A program made the translations under genes and the position numbers. A stretch of DNA of 64,000 nt from Oenanthe sinensis (taxonomy: Eukaryota > Streptophyta > Magnoliopsida > Apiales > Apiaceae): NCBI GenBank assembly GCA_028671895.1, contig CM053813.1:43928501-43992500 (forward strand), in the 5' to 3' direction. How positions within the stretch are numbered: the first letter of the stretch is position 1; every line of letters begins with the position of its first letter. Below the pieces are notes generated by a model. It ran no database searches. It was given only the letters and a program-made list of their open reading frames with translations, and was not told the DNA's origin. Shown here one piece after another: positions 24,572 to 38,393 of the stretch.

Positions 24572-26329
24572 ATATAATCGTGCAAAAGTCCTATTTAGAA
24601 TATTTGCCTGGTACCTACCACACATACTCCAAGTTCTTACATCAGGAAGCAATACGGTTACCACAAAATTTATGCCTTGGAATAAATTTGCAGTTAATAA
24701 TTCTCGAATGCAGTAAAGTTACAAATTTGAGAGACTCGATAAGTTAAAATTGGTGCTCTGAAAATCTGTACAATAGCATAAACATGTATGATTGCCTTTT
24801 TAGTAATCCATTGTATATTTTCTTTATCTTTTATTTTATGCATCTCTGTGAGTAGACGAGGTGTTTCGAACCTTTAGCTAGAGCTAGAGTGGTACAACAT
24901 GTGTACAAGTTTTAACTATTTATTTTATTTCAAAATCTGTCTTGTTTCTTATATCTAATAGACGATCCTCGAAAACTTGAGTACCGGTTGTTGTGTGAAC
25001 GGTATTTCATGAGTGGGATATATATATATATACAGTGAGCTACTCTAATGAGAACCATCTTATAATGAGAAATGAGAACTAAGAAATCAACACAGAATCA
25101 CCAAATTTGAATACAAATCACTAAAATTTAAACATACATATTATATTTATATACAATATTGTATCACCTCCCGTACCCATCATCGTCATAACACATCACC
25201 AGCACTGCCTTCTTCAGTCCACTAACACAACGTTATCACCGCACTATTAACACCACTAACACAACGTTATCACCAATTCCATCATAACACACCACACAAC
25301 GTTATCACCAATTTCATCATAACACACCACATTACACTACCACCACCACATCATTTAAATAATTACTAAATTGAAATTTAAAAAACATACAAATTTAAAT
25401 TATCACATCTTCGCAAGGATTGGTGGATCATCGTCCGTAGAATCACTGAATTCAAAATCAAATTATGAAAAAATAAACTCGAATCACCAAATTTCATACG
25501 CGAATCACCAAATTTTTTGGAATATTTTTCTCAATATTTTTTAAATCTACCATTGATTCTAATGATTTTAATAGCAGATCTGCTTCATCAGAGCTTTAAT
25601 ACAAGTATGTCAAGCGTCCAAAAAGGAAAAATGAAATGAATAGATGTTGTATGTATATATGTATGTATGTATATATGTATGTATGTATGTATAGCAGTAG
25701 AGAACAAATCGGATTTGTGAGTGAATATTGTTGATGCTTATTGATTGAAGGTAGTGTGATAGAAGATAAGAGAGATGGAGGTGAATGGTGGTGGGGCAAG
25801 TAGTCGGTAGTAAAGAGATATAATTAAAAGAGAGTGTTTTAATTGAGTGGCAAGATTCAATTTGATTTAAAAAGTTTAAGGGCTGAGATTAGATCTAAGT
25901 TCTAATTATAAGAGTGGTTCTCATTTGAGTATCTGCCTATATATATATATATATAATTTTACAAAAGAGTGGGATAAATATTGTTTTAGACTGGTAAAAT
26001 ATAAATGTGAAATTGTAATAAAACAAATGTATAAAAAATTTATATAAGAAGACTAAAAAATTGTAAAAAATATAAATAAAATAATTTATACTCGTATTTA
26101 AGAATATCTGTGTCATGACATCTATCGGAAGATTATCACATAATTATTTATAAAATTTGTCAAAATTTATTAACTTTCTAAATTAATAAAAATTCATATA
26201 AAATATGTAAAGTGTACATTCCTCCTCATCAAAATTTATCAACTTCTTAAATTACACCTCTACAGTCGCATAGTACACGTGACACGTGGCAGTTTACGAA
26301 CCCTCAACCCAAGACAAGAATGTCCTTTG
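24572..26329. other. Spacer between NADP-MDH and its decayed copy
   Basis: The first 390 bases or so match the 3' flank also found at 38418-38745, so they are probably the MDH 3' UTR and downstream sequence. Most of the rest is the terminal-inverted-repeat element at 25033-25938. From there to 26329 the DNA is AT-rich with no gene seen. Confidence 0.6.
25033..25938. mobile_element. Terminal-inverted-repeat element, about 0.9 kb, non-coding
   Basis: Near the left end is TCTAATGAGAACCATCTTAT. The right end contains ATAAGAGTGGTTCTCATTTG, its imperfect reverse complement. The similarity extends over about 50 bases on each side. Both flanks are TA microsatellite (TATATATATATA), so the target duplication cannot be read. 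The interior has short repeats built on ACAACGTTATCACCA and a TATG tetranucleotide run (25648-25693). No transposase frame is present. The superfamily is uncertain. Confidence 0.6.
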
Positions 26330-28680
26330 TTACAAAGATTTATTTCACTTGATTAGCATTTGGGGGTTTTCCCTTAACTTATGATCTAAAGGCTGTAAGT
26401 ATTTTCCTTGCTCTTGTATGTCATAAACTTGGCTGTTAAGCACGATGTCGATGACAATGTCTGGCAAGATTTATTAAAATACGAGATATTTATTGTTAAC
26501 TCGAATATGACCAGAAAAATTTATTAAAAATTTTCATTTCTTTGAGCTTATATAGTTATATTTTCATTTTTACGTACTTGAGTAATTCGGAGAACAAGAT
26601 GAAATTGACACATTTACGAACACGAACACGATCTTGGTCCCTGAGAAATTTAAGCATGTATGTGTTTGTTCTGATGTTTAGTTAGTTACACTGTTTTGGG
26701 ATTTACATCTTTAGCAATGTTCTATATAGAAATATGTTTACATTTATCGGCATATGAAACTTATCTGTGCAAGTGGAACAAAACAGTGTCTTATCTAGTT
26801 GTTGAGTCTTGATAGTTGAAACTCCGGACCATCTTTTTCTCGTTATAATGCTAAACTGATGCAGGTGTTGCCATGGAACTAGAGGATTCCTAATTTCCGT
26901 TGAATGCTGTTGTTTCACGTAATGTCAAAGTGATATTTGTGGGCAATCATTGTAAAATGCATTGATCTGCTTGAAAACTGCTCCAAATATTCCTGCAAAG
27001 AGTTTTCATGATTTGACTAGATTAGATGAAAATAGAGCAAAGTGTCAGGTATGGTTGACCATGGATTCACTTATGTAGTTATGTGAAAGTACGTACTAGT
27101 TGTAAGTATCAAACATGTCTCCTGATATGTATATGCCCATCTTATGTTTCTGCAGCTAGCACTTAAAGCAGGGGTCTTCTATGATAAAGTTTCTGATGTG
27201 ACCATCTGGCCTCTGGGGAAAGCACTCTCCTACGCAGGTCCGCAAGTAGAAATTTTATGAATGTATGAACAATGGTAAAAAAATCAGTTGGTTCTCCTGA
27301 ACAAGATACTTTATTAAACTTTTTCAGGTTCTGGGTTTCTTGAATGCTAAAATAGATGCTTACCAAAAAAAAAAAAAGAGGTCATCAAAGATACCAAGTG
27401 GTTAGAAGAAGACTTCTCTCAAATGGTCCAGATTCCAGAAGGTATGATTTATCAAGTTTTTTTTTTCTTTAGGGGTCTTCTATTTCGTGGTATTAGTTAT
27501 TAATCTAAGAGGAACTGATTTATAGAGAGGCGGTGTTCAGATCAAAAAATGGGGATGATCTTATGTTGATGGCATAAGGTCACTTGTCACTCTAACCCCC
27601 AAGGGTGATTGGTTTTCGACTGGAGTAAGTCCATACTTCTTTTTAACTTTTTTCTTGTAATCTAAGCTTCAAGTAATCAAGTTATCTGTGCTGTTCAGTT
27701 CTTTTGCAGTCTGTAAGTTATAAACAACTTTTTTGTTGCTGACTATGATATGTAGTCATGTACTATAGCTTTATTTTTTGAATATTGTACAAAGATAGAA
27801 AGTGCATTAAGAGGAGAGAAAATGACATGGTTTAAATTTTCTCAGAAAGTAGACATGCTATGCTGATATGTATGTAAAGTTAACAGATTAGTAATTAGCA
27901 AAAGGAAAAAAAGGTTAACAGATTAGCTGAAACTGTCTTATTATCATTAATGATTGTATATTTTATGTGGTTGCAATCAAGCTCTGGCACTAGTTTAGCT
28001 ATATGTTAATCTTCAGTCGCAGATCTGAAATTTACAATGCATATAGGTGTATACTAACGGGAATCCATATGGTATAGCCGACGATATAGTTTTCAGTACG
28101 CCATGCAGATCCAAGTTACAATGGGCCTCAGTTACACGAATTTTGCTACTTTTAACATAGAAAATTTGTTTCTCATTTAAGAAGAGGATTTAATTTCAGG
28201 GTGATGGTGACTATGAACCAGTGAAAGATATAATATTTGATGACCACCTTTTCAAAATATTAAAGAAGGTAAAACTTTCTCCTGAATGTTGAACAATAAT
28301 TTCTTTACACCATTTTACATTCGTAGTAGAGTTCTTACTACCACTAGATAAGGGAATTCTTGTCTGGATGTATGAATAACTAATTTCCTTAACAGGATTT
28401 TGAAAAGACATTAGAAGGTTAAATTTTGATATGATCCAAAGTACTAAAAAATTGAGGGTAATATTACCCTTGCTAAGTAGGAAACTCTATAAATATATAC
28501 ATAGAATTATTAAGCAGCTATAAGTATAACTACGTAAAAAAGTCAAACAGACTTATATTTAGGAAGAGAAAAAGTAAGATATGAGTACTCTTTCATGTCC
28601 AGATACCCTGTGTCTGAGAAGAGTTTTTATATGTATAAATACTATTCAATTTGAATGGATTATTGGTTCTACAAATACAG
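26330..28680 (+). pseudogene. Decayed copy of NADP-MDH, main part
   Basis: This stretch aligns in order with the intact MDH gene from the end of exon 2 through introns and exons to the start of exon 13. Exons 3 and 4 are deleted: sequence like about 18670 is joined to sequence like about 22130. Exon 5 has an in-frame stop (GATTCCTAA), then most of it is lost and it is fused to exons 6 and 7 without introns. Exon 8 has lost the catalytic GNHSTT motif. Exon 9 carries an A run of about 13 bases. Exon 10 has an internal deletion. The donor after exon 11 changed from GT to TT. Intron similarity is still high, so the duplication is not very old. It cannot encode an enzyme. Confidence 0.93.
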
Positions 28681-29240
28681 GAGAAATTCCTTTCAATCTC
28701 AGTATTTTAGCATTTTTTTGCAAGGAATCGTATAATAATCGTAGTAAAACAGAGGACATATCTGTAGTTTCTTTCTCTAATGTCTCCCCTTCCTTTGGCT
28801 GTCATCACTTTCACTTACAGTAGCGGTAAGAACACAGATTCTGAACAGAACTAGATGCATCTGAATAAAAAGTAACCGGTCCCATCAGATCAATATTAGG
28901 ACTTAGAAACTATATATGCAAGTCAAGTTCTTCAAGTATTCTAAAATTTCAGTGATGCCACCAAGCCCAACTAACGTGAAAAGTTTATTAAAATTCTGCT
29001 GCTCTTAGGATTTCTCAGGAGACCTGCATCGTGGGAGTGATTAGGCAGGAAGTAGCGTCCTCCTTGGTCAGCAGCCTGCCAAGGTAGAGCATTGTTTTCA
29101 TGAAAATAAGGCCACTTCCTTCCTACATTACTACATATATATTTTGTCCAACAATCAATATTATTATTTACTACAGTACCACACATATTTACATACAAAT
29201 TTATAGATACATGCATAATGTGCTTACCCTAGAACTTTTC
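28681..29240. other. 3' flank of the histidine kinase gene
   Basis: MDH similarity stops near 28680. From there to the histidine kinase stop codon (complement at 29241) I see no coding region. The stretch must include the kinase 3' UTR. The insertion junction with MDH-derived DNA lies at its left end. Confidence 0.5.
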
Positions 29241-32200
29241 TTAGTTGTCTTGAAAATTTTTGATAGCTTCTTCTATTTTTGCAGCATTCAGGGGTTTGGA
29301 TAAGTTATAATCCACTCCAACTTCTTTCATCAGCCTTATCTCTGAACCATCCGTGTGTGCACTCACTGCAAAAATGGGTATGTGCACTCCAAAATTGGCT
29401 TCTTCTTCTCTAATTCTCCTGGTTGCTTCAATTCCATTCATGACTGGCATCTAATTAAATATATAACATCATTGTTATATATGTGCATTTGTGTCTGTCT
29501 TGTGCATGCATGTGTGATATGTGTGTGTCATATGTAATCTTGGCTCAATATCAACATTCTGCAATTTATAAGATTATTTTCTAATGTTCGATAATTAGCC
29601 ACAAGAAGAATAAATAAGACATCATATAATCACCTCGCAGTCCATGAGAATGCAATCATAAGGCAAAGCATGAGATGCCCTCTGGTCATTAAGGGCTTTG
29701 TGGACAGTCTGCACAGCCTCTTGCCCATTATCACATATTTCAGTAACTGCCCCAAGCCTAGAAAGAACAGCAGTAGCTATTCTTTGTAGCAATGCCTCAT
29801 CCTCTACAAGCAACACTTTCTTCCCGCTTAAAGGTTTATCAACTTCTTTGATTTCTACATTTTGAGGTTGGAGATTAATAGCAAATGAAGGTGATGCTAC
29901 TGGCCTTGGCTGAGATACAGAAGTACTAGCTTCTTCGGCAGCATTATTTGTCGCTGAGATGATCGTTAATTTATCACTATTTATCGATGGTGGAGTGACC
30001 TCTGGCATTTCTCCTCCAAACTCAGGCAGAAGCTTTAATACCTGATATAAACGCGATCCATGGAAAGGCTTGGAAATGATGATATCACTAGGAGGAAGTT
30101 TGTCTTCATTTAGGCCTTGTAGCAGAATATTACTAGATCCAGGTTTATCTAACCAGACAACACTGTTACAACCAGTAGAAATGTTTTTTCTGAATTCAGC
30201 TACAGCTTTACTGAGCTCGCGAAATGGTCCACCATCGGTATCAATGACGATCAATATAAAATTTGGCACAACACTCCCTCTAGCACTTGACCTTCTGTGT
30301 GTAGGAGGCATCTCTTGATCAGTTCCATCTAGAGAACTCAATGGTACTTCTTTTGATCTTGTGCTAGAATTGCGTGATACAGCTATACTTTGAAGAAGTG
30401 CATCAGACCTCTTGGAAGAACGGTTTAGAGAAAGAACTCTCCTGTGTCTAATTCTCTTTAAAATAGTGGAAAGTTCTTCATAGTGCCTAGCCACCAACAC
30501 TTTGGTTCCTTGTCTTTCAAAAAATTTCTTACAAACTTTACGCCTTCCTTCGTTTTGGATGAAAAGTACAACTTGAGATCCTTCTGTGTTAGGGCTACTG
30601 AAGTGCATATTTCGTGCTGAACATGATTCGCTAGATGACATGTAACCACAAACATTTGATTCAATGTCCTCATATTGATCTCTTGCATTACTAGCCCTCT
30701 GGTCTGTTTCACATATAGGAAGATATGTATTGAACTTGAAGCAAGTTCCTTTTCTGCCTACTGCTTTATCTACAATCTCTATCTCCCCACCCATTAAACG
30801 TACCTGATGAACAAAAAAATTACTAAAATAAAATTCTCACTGATGCAAAAAAGTGCATTTTTTGTATATGGTAGGATCATTATTAGTGATAACTTTGCAT
30901 TATAATCGAATTATACGTACCAGAGACTGAACAATACCAAGTCCTAGGCCCGTGCCTTCTTGTCCAGCCGATGTCTCCTTATTCTGAGCATAGTTCTCAA
31001 AAACTTTTTCTTGCTTATCTTTGGGAATTCCAACTCCAGTATCATCTACCTCAAAGACAAACTCCATGCAGTTTTCATCCTTTTGAATATTGTTCACAGT
31101 TGCTTCGTGCTCGATGAATGCTTCATTTTTTTGAAACTGAAAGCATGATAACCATGACAAGGGGCCTTTTCGAGTTGAATTGAGCCTTGAACTTGAAAAA
31201 CTAGGCTTTCTAGCATAAACTCGAATAGATACATATCCTTCTGAGGTAAATTTGACAGCATTACTGACTATATTTGATAATATCTGTCTCAGCTTTTTTC
31301 GATCACCTCTAACGTGATCAAACTTATTAACAGAGCCATCACTGAGATCCAACACAACATCTACGCCTTTCTTCATGCCGACAGCATGAAACAAGTCTGC
31401 AACATCTTCAGCTAACTTTGACACCTCAAATTCTTCTTGTTCAAGAGTCACTTTTCCTGCTTCTAGCTTACTTCTGTCAAGAATGTTATTCAGAATACCT
31501 ATAAATAAACAAAGAAACATTATTAACTAAATATATTATAATTATAGTAACTAAAATTAAACGTCTTATTACCTAAAAGATCCTGGGAACAAGATTTCAT
31601 CTGCATTATATTTGCCTCCAAATCGGATCCATGATTAACTTGAGTCAAGCATATTTCTATCAGACCAGTAATCCCTGCTAGAGAGGCACGAACATCATGG
31701 CTCGCGTTGGCATAGTTAGTACTCTTATTGATACATTTCCTTTCTGCTTGATCTGTTTCATCCATTTGTTTCATTAATGCAGCACGGATCTGTGTCACTC
31801 TTTGTAATGCTCCAACAATTAGGATCACAAAAACAACAGTAAAAAAGAATATTAGGCAAATTGTCCCAAGGAGATAATGATACGATCTATTGAAGTGCTT
31901 GTGCAGGAATCTCTCCGGTCCCTCAAGTGGCATAGCCAATACGAAAACCTGCAAATAAATTGATCAGTAAAAGTCCAAGATAGTTTATACTTTACCTTTC
32001 AAGAAATTTGTATGTGTGAGTGATGAATTGTGTTTAATGTTAACCTTCAATGCTAGAAATTAGTTTGATTAAACAAATGCTTAAACAATAATGAAATCTG
32101 AACTACAACGTTCGATTAAAATGTGCTAGTGAGAATCTTATTGTTGAAGAATAAAGATTAGAAAAAGATATACGTACTGCTTCCACCCCAAGGATTTGGA

Positions 32201-33501
32201 CTTGTGAACAATATGCATCATACTTTGTTCCAGAAATGGTTATAGTCTTAGGTCGTAGTGTACCATCATTTTCTTGGCATGTGAGTTTGCCAACAATATC
32301 GGCTGCTTTTTCACTACTTTGATTTGACAACTCAAATGCAACAGAATTGTTACCATCAATAACAATTTGAGTGTTCTGAATCTTTGCTTCATTAAGTACT
32401 TGACCATCCTTCGTAGCCAAAAACAAACTTCCATCATTCCTTATGTTGCCAGCTAAGGATTGTACAATCACCTTTGCTTCAAACCCTAGAGATATTGCTC
32501 CTCTCCCATCCATAACAGCTGTGTTGAGGAATAACAGATCTTTGTTGTCAATCCACGAAGGTCCTAGTGAAGCATTTCCATTTGTACTTCCCAGGGCCAC
32601 TTGAAGGATTGATGGATCAAGTAATGTACTAGGAGGATGCGAGGTTACAACTCCGTATAATTTCCCAGTGTCGCGATTCACAGGCTGAGAGTAGCAAGTA
32701 AAGTTATTATTTGCTGTAGATAATTCTTTGTCCACTGAAATGAATGAAGTGTTTGTATAAACAGCAACAGGTTGCTGAATGCCTTGGTTGTAGTATGAGA
32801 ATAACAAACCATCTCTTCGTATGTATGATACTTGTGAAACATATGGAATTGTTGAAAATGCTTGAAACAACAAAGGAGCCATCTACATAGATGAAAAACA
32901 ATTGCAAAATGAAACACGGGCCAGCTAATAAACCAATAGCAAACATGGATAGTAGCTAGCTAGGCATTTTTTTATAGCAATTAGCAAGTACGAGACAGAG
33001 ATAGAAAGATAAATTTACCTGAGTTTCAATGTTGGAAATCGAGAGTTGTGTTTCGTTCACATAGGAGCTTAGCATTCTTGCTAGGTTGGTTGTGGATGAA
33101 TGCAGTGGTGATAACAAGTCTGCTTTTACTTCAACTCCCGACAGTATTTCTTGGTGAAGGTTTTGAGTAAACAACCTCACATCATCTTCTATACTCCGAA
33201 TTCTAGTGTGCCAGTAATTAAACACAAAACTTGGAGGCACCATTACTATCCCTGTCTGTAGTGCATGCAAGTAAATTATCTATTTCGAGATTTCAAATAT
33301 TTCCATTTACCGAGATTTTTTTTTGAAATACTTTATCAAAGCCGTATAATCTATGATGATAAAAATTTTAACCACCTCTATGTTTGTGTTTATATATACA
33401 CATAAGCAGTGTAATGATATGATTTAAAAAAAGTTTAGAGAGATTACCAGAACCAAGAAGAACATTAGTGGTCGAAAGACTATCATATCGTTTAGCAACA
33501 T
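29241..33501 (-). CDS. CKI1-type hybrid sensor histidine kinase
   Basis: Seven exons on the minus strand (33501-33448, 33255-33019, 32882-32178, 31948-31573, 31498-30921, 30803-29634, 29450-29241) join in phase to 1109 residues, near the Arabidopsis CKI1 length. A membrane segment near the start (RPLMFFLVL then GIVMVPPSFVFNYW), a roughly 300-residue extracytoplasmic region and a second membrane segment at about 356-379 precede the kinase. The H-box is NASHDVRASLAG, with the phosphorylated His near 416. The ATPase boxes are SNIVSNAVKF, VDDTGVGIP and GTGLGLGIVQSL. The C-terminal receiver has VLLVEDE, the acceptor Asp near 1038 in LMDCEMP (split by the last intron) and LSKPLN. No CHASE domain is seen, so this is not a cytokinin receptor. 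CKI1 feeds the histidine phosphotransfer pathway without cytokinin and is needed for female gametophyte and vascular development; this role is inferred. The start ATG at 33501 aligns with the CKI1 N-terminus. The gene lies inside a split MDH pseudogene. Confidence 0.93.
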
Positions 33502-36500
33502 ATTGAACAATATCTTCCTGCGCACTGTCACTGGAGTTTGTAAATATTCCAAACTAGATAATAAAAGAAAAAGAAAAAAAGTTAGTATATTATAAGAACA
33601 TATCATTTTCTATTAAAAATGATCATGTAAAAAAGTTAACAGTAAGGGCTAATTAGAGCTAAAAATGGGTCATGCCCTATATTAAAAACATTGCATATAG
33701 ATGTGTTCAATACCAAGTAAAATTTGCAAATAAGTGTATGCATACACACATATATACAAGACCTTTTTTATAGAAGCTACTAACGAGTGTGTGTTTGGTC
33801 TGCAAAAGAAACATCCATGCAAAAATAAATATACAAAGATATATCAGTAAAGCAAGATATATGAAATAATCATAAGTTTATAAAAAACACAAAGAAAGTT
33901 GTGTAACAAAAGGTTATGTAAAACATATGTTAATCACAAAATTTCATAGATTACCGGAAAATGTTACTAAAAACTTCGTATTAGTCTTGAACTCCTTTAA
34001 CCAACAATGTAAGCGAGCCACCAGCCAGAGAGAGACCAGAGAGAGTGAGGAAGTTAAAATCAGAGAGAGAGAGAGAGGAAGTTAAAATCAGAGAGAGAAT
34101 TAAGAACTGACTGCATTATAGTGTTTAAGAAAGATTGTATTTCTTCAATTAATCTTTCTTTAAGTTGATTGATTTCCATGTAAGATTTTTATTTTGATTT
34201 CTTTACATATTTATATATTATTTTAAAGGTAGTTTATATTCCTTCAATCTTATCTTAAAAGGTAACTAATATTTTTTTAAGCTGATTAGTTTCCTTCTAG
34301 ATATAATTTTTATTTTGATTTCCTTAATTAACAACTCTCACACTTCTATAAAATTTAAAAAATAAATACAATATTGATGATTGTTTGATAATTGATGATG
34401 ATGTACTATATTAACAACTACAAAAATCAATACACTAAAGGTAGTAGCTCGATAGTATTTTTAATATTTCAAAGTTATGTATGGAAAAAAAGCTAGTTAA
34501 TATTCAATTAAGATTATATTATTTTGCGTCTGATTTTGTTGAAGATTTATCAAGTTATATTTTATATATAACGTAAAAAGTACATTACCTAAGATACTCT
34601 TTAAAATAAATTTAAACTTTTAATAATTTTAAATCTAATATTTATATTATTATGACTAAAATTACTAATAAAAATTTAGGATTGCAATCATATTAATAAC
34701 ACATAAAATTTTAATATATATTATTAATTATAAAAATACTAATAAAGAATTTTATTTATTAAAAAATTGATTAATAGGTATTTATATTAATATTAAATTA
34801 TTAAATATATATTAAACAAGTCATACTTTGCCATGTGGTGTAACCTATATATATAATAAATGGAATATTAAGAACAAAAGATTCATGCCGAATTTTATCT
34901 ATCAAGCAACTAAATTAAATTTTCCGAGAATGTAAATCTGTCAAAACTATCAAAAATTGAAAGTTGAAGAAGATTTTGATTTTAATTAAATAAAAACAAA
35001 AACATTTTTTTAAATAATTTTATGCCATTTGTTTTTACACGTTTGGATTATGTGTTAAGTTTATTTGAAGAGTTTAAAAAATCATCCATAAAAATGTTAT
35101 GATTACTAATTCAATTGAATGCGTGTTTTAACGGATAAAATTTGTAATTCAACGATTTCAATTTAACGACATGTGATTGTATTCTTAAGTATTTATCTTT
35201 CTATTGTATAATATCACAACGTCAAATTTTGCGGGAAACATTCTATTCAAAATATTTTTACTTTTATACCTTTATACACGATACAGCTAGTTGGGTGCAT
35301 CACTGGGCATGTACATGTCATTACGACATTACCCCCTTTCCTAATCATAATTGCATATGCATACATGATACATACATATTTGCTGTGAAAACATTTTCGA
35401 ATAGTCTAGGCCTTCAGATTCGATTTCACTTGGAAGTTTCACTGATTTGAAGCTTACTGCAGGTTTGTGTATAGCTAATTTGAAGCTCATGGCAGTTTTT
35501 CACATATTTTCGCCCTTGTATGTGTGTATAAATAATTTGAGGTTGTTAATTAGGTTTTTACTGAAATATGTTACTATACACTAATTATGCTGAAAAGTTG
35601 GTGAAAGAGCAAGCCTCGGCTAAACTGATCTTCATTTGGTGGTATGTTGTATTCGTGTCCCTTTTTTTGTTATGTATGTGATGTTATGTGTAAAGGTATA
35701 TTCGCATACACATATATTGCTGTTATCTAGCGATGTCTAGGCATAATAGTAACGAATTTAATTAATTATTGAAATTTGAAAATGTTGATTAATCTTGTGT
35801 TTTTTGTGGAGAGAAGTATGATTTGATTGAGATAATTTCAGAACTATAAGATGAAAAAATTGACAAAGCACATCTATGTTGCGGAAGCTAAGTGTATCTA
35901 AATGCTTGCATTAAAGTGAAGCAGAAAGAGGATGACCAAAACAGATAATGTAGTCTTATTGAGGAAAGAGGTAACCCTTCTGATATGCGGACTATAAAAT
36001 TCGATTATATTACCTAGGTTTAGATCTTATTTGTTGGGTGATCATTTATGTTTGCTGATACACATTTTACTATTAAAGCTGAAGATTGTAAATAGCATCC
36101 TAGAGACATGTGTTTCATAGTCTAATGTATAAACACCTAGAAACCTATTATATAAATTCAACGAAACATGTTGTTTTTACCTTTTTGTACCAATAGTATC
36201 AGAGGTAGTATTATGCATTTATAGATGCAATGCAACTTATCATGTTCACAGTTTTGTACCATAAATATCAGAGTTGTACCATAGATGCAATGGAACTTCT
36301 ATACATGCCATATCAGAAGTAACAATTCGTATATGTAAAAATATTCATCATGACTCTATCATAGTGTTCCTCTTATATCTATCTTTGTAAATAGGAGTAA
36401 GCTCTCTAACGGTTTTTCAAACTTGTCAAATCACGAGGAATTGGTCTCAAATGTGTTTTAAATTTTGATTGGGTTGAAAAAAGGAATTGGTATATACTAT

Positions 36501-38393
36501 AATGAACTCCATATTTCTGCAACCACATTTGTGCAGCAATATTTCGAGTTAACTGAAATATAGCTCAAATTCAGCAATTTTTTAAAAAAGAATTTCTAGT
36601 CTTATCAGTAGGTCCTTAGATGGTAGCTGTTAATATATAATTCCAGGGGCTCTTTTCATAACCGATCACCATATTGGATAGAGACGGACTCTTTTTTCGT
36701 GGAAACGGTTAAAAAACCTATCACCATATTGGATGGAGACCGTATAATGTTGTATACACAGTAAACCTTTACCCTTCATACTCAGTGAGCACTTTATTCA
36801 TTTGATTATTACCGATATGAGCGTCATGTTATTCCACAAACCAGAGTGTGAAATTGGAAATCACTCATGCTAGACAACCACTTCTTTAGGTATGAGATTA
36901 TTTTGCCCGGCTTGTTAGTGTTGTACAATATACAATCCTTATTTGCTGCATATGATTTAAACATAAGTAGCCTCTACGTAAGTTGATAACTTAGTCTACT
37001 TTGTAGAAAATCAGGCATTGAAACTTATGGAGCTCATCTGATCCCGAAACATCAAATTGAATCATTCCCGCTTGCCTATTGTGTGCTGATGAGAATTTTG
37101 TAATGCTAGATGGATAGCCAAAGCCCACAGTCATGCTTCCTTTAAAACCTCTTGTTATCCTAGAGTGTTAGAATTCAAAGTGGCACTTCTTTGTCATTAT
37201 ATTATATATATATCCGATTCCCTTTCTCCCCTGAATGAGGTTGATGAGGTTAATTTATGCTTTACTAGCTGAACTGACTGTATATTTTTCTATGTGCTGT
37301 TAAAGACTTAAAGTCATGGCTAGGTGAGTTACGAAAGTGGTGAGATTGAAACTGGATCCCTGTGCTATGCAATGTAATTCAGTTAAACATCTTGCGTAAT
37401 ACATGGATAATATATGTATGCCTTTTTTTCTTTTTTCTTTTTTGCAGTCTAACCCTTTCTTGGAAACATTTGGAAAGATTTTCCAATAAAAAAAAATTCA
37501 TGTTTAAACTACACATAGTTTTCAAAGTATATGCAATATTGTTCTTTGCCTACTTCTAACTTGTGTGTTTTAAGAGCTATAGTCGGTTCTATATTAAAAA
37601 AATTGTCATGATATATTGAAATGCAGCAGGACCAAAAAACTGGCTAAGAGAGAAACAGAAGAGGGCGTTTAAATTCATATTAGCTATGCATTTCACTATA
37701 GCCTCCAATTTGCTTCTCTCTCTCTCTCAGTTGATTCTATTACTTTCTTTTTTTCCTTTTTAATTTTCCATACTGATTGTAAATGAGTATTATGTACTGG
37801 TAATTGATTTAAACTGTTTGATTTTTTTTTTTTGGTAAATGTGATATATAGCCATAGGAGTACAGTGAAGATGCTAAACCATCGTGTACAGAGATTTTGA
37901 AGCCTAGATTTGATGTGGAATTCCTTGTTTGTTTTTACTTCTTTATATGTTACTCACTGGTTAATATTATATTATAGATGACTGTAGATAGTAGATTACT
38001 GAATATTGAATCTGAAATTTCAGATCTTTCACCTCACTTAGTCATGTGGAAAATGCTGTTGATATTCAGCTTGCCTCAAACAGGTACACATCATAATAAC
38101 AATTACATGCCTTTTGTTTTATTAATATTTTCGTGAATTCTTCTGTATAGAATATTGTTAGATACTATTACAATCTTTCTTTCAAATAAAGATCCTAATT
38201 TTGAAATAAGATGCTAAGTCTCTATTTTGACGCGGTCCGTTCTCCTTGAAATATTTGGTTGGAACATGTATATATATCAGTTTAGTAGTTTGTCTTGAGG
38301 AACTCAGGAGTCCACACTTATATTCATGGCTCTTTGCTACTATAAAATTAAAAATTAATTATATACCTCAAAATAAATCCTACGTCGAGAAAT
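33502..38393. other. Upstream region of the histidine kinase, no gene supported
   Basis: This is about 4.9 kb of AT-rich DNA with short frames only. A GA-rich tract at 34018-34099 lies about 0.5 kb upstream of the kinase start. A near-repeat of ATCACCATATTGGAT occurs at about 36665 and 36720. Between 37850 and 38100 there are exon-like fragments of better composition, but I cannot join them into a recognisable protein. A non-coding transcript is possible. The right end is the junction with the MDH exon 14 copy. Confidence 0.45.
34018..34099. repeat. GA-rich tract upstream of CKI1-like gene
   Basis: Runs of GAGAGA alternate with two copies of GAGGAAGTTAAAATCAGAGA. The tract is about 0.5 kb upstream of the kinase ATG, in the promoter or 5' leader. 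GAGA tracts are binding sites for plant BPC (GAGA-binding) factors, so a regulatory role is possible but unproven. On the transcribed strand it reads as CT repeats. Confidence 0.6.

Noticed and set aside
24483..24716. 77-codon frame overlapping the last MDH exon
   Set aside because: It is out of frame with the well-supported final MDH exon and runs into the 3' UTR.
28581..28823. 80-codon frame at the pseudogene edge
   Set aside because: It crosses the junction where MDH intron similarity stops and has no recognisable motif.
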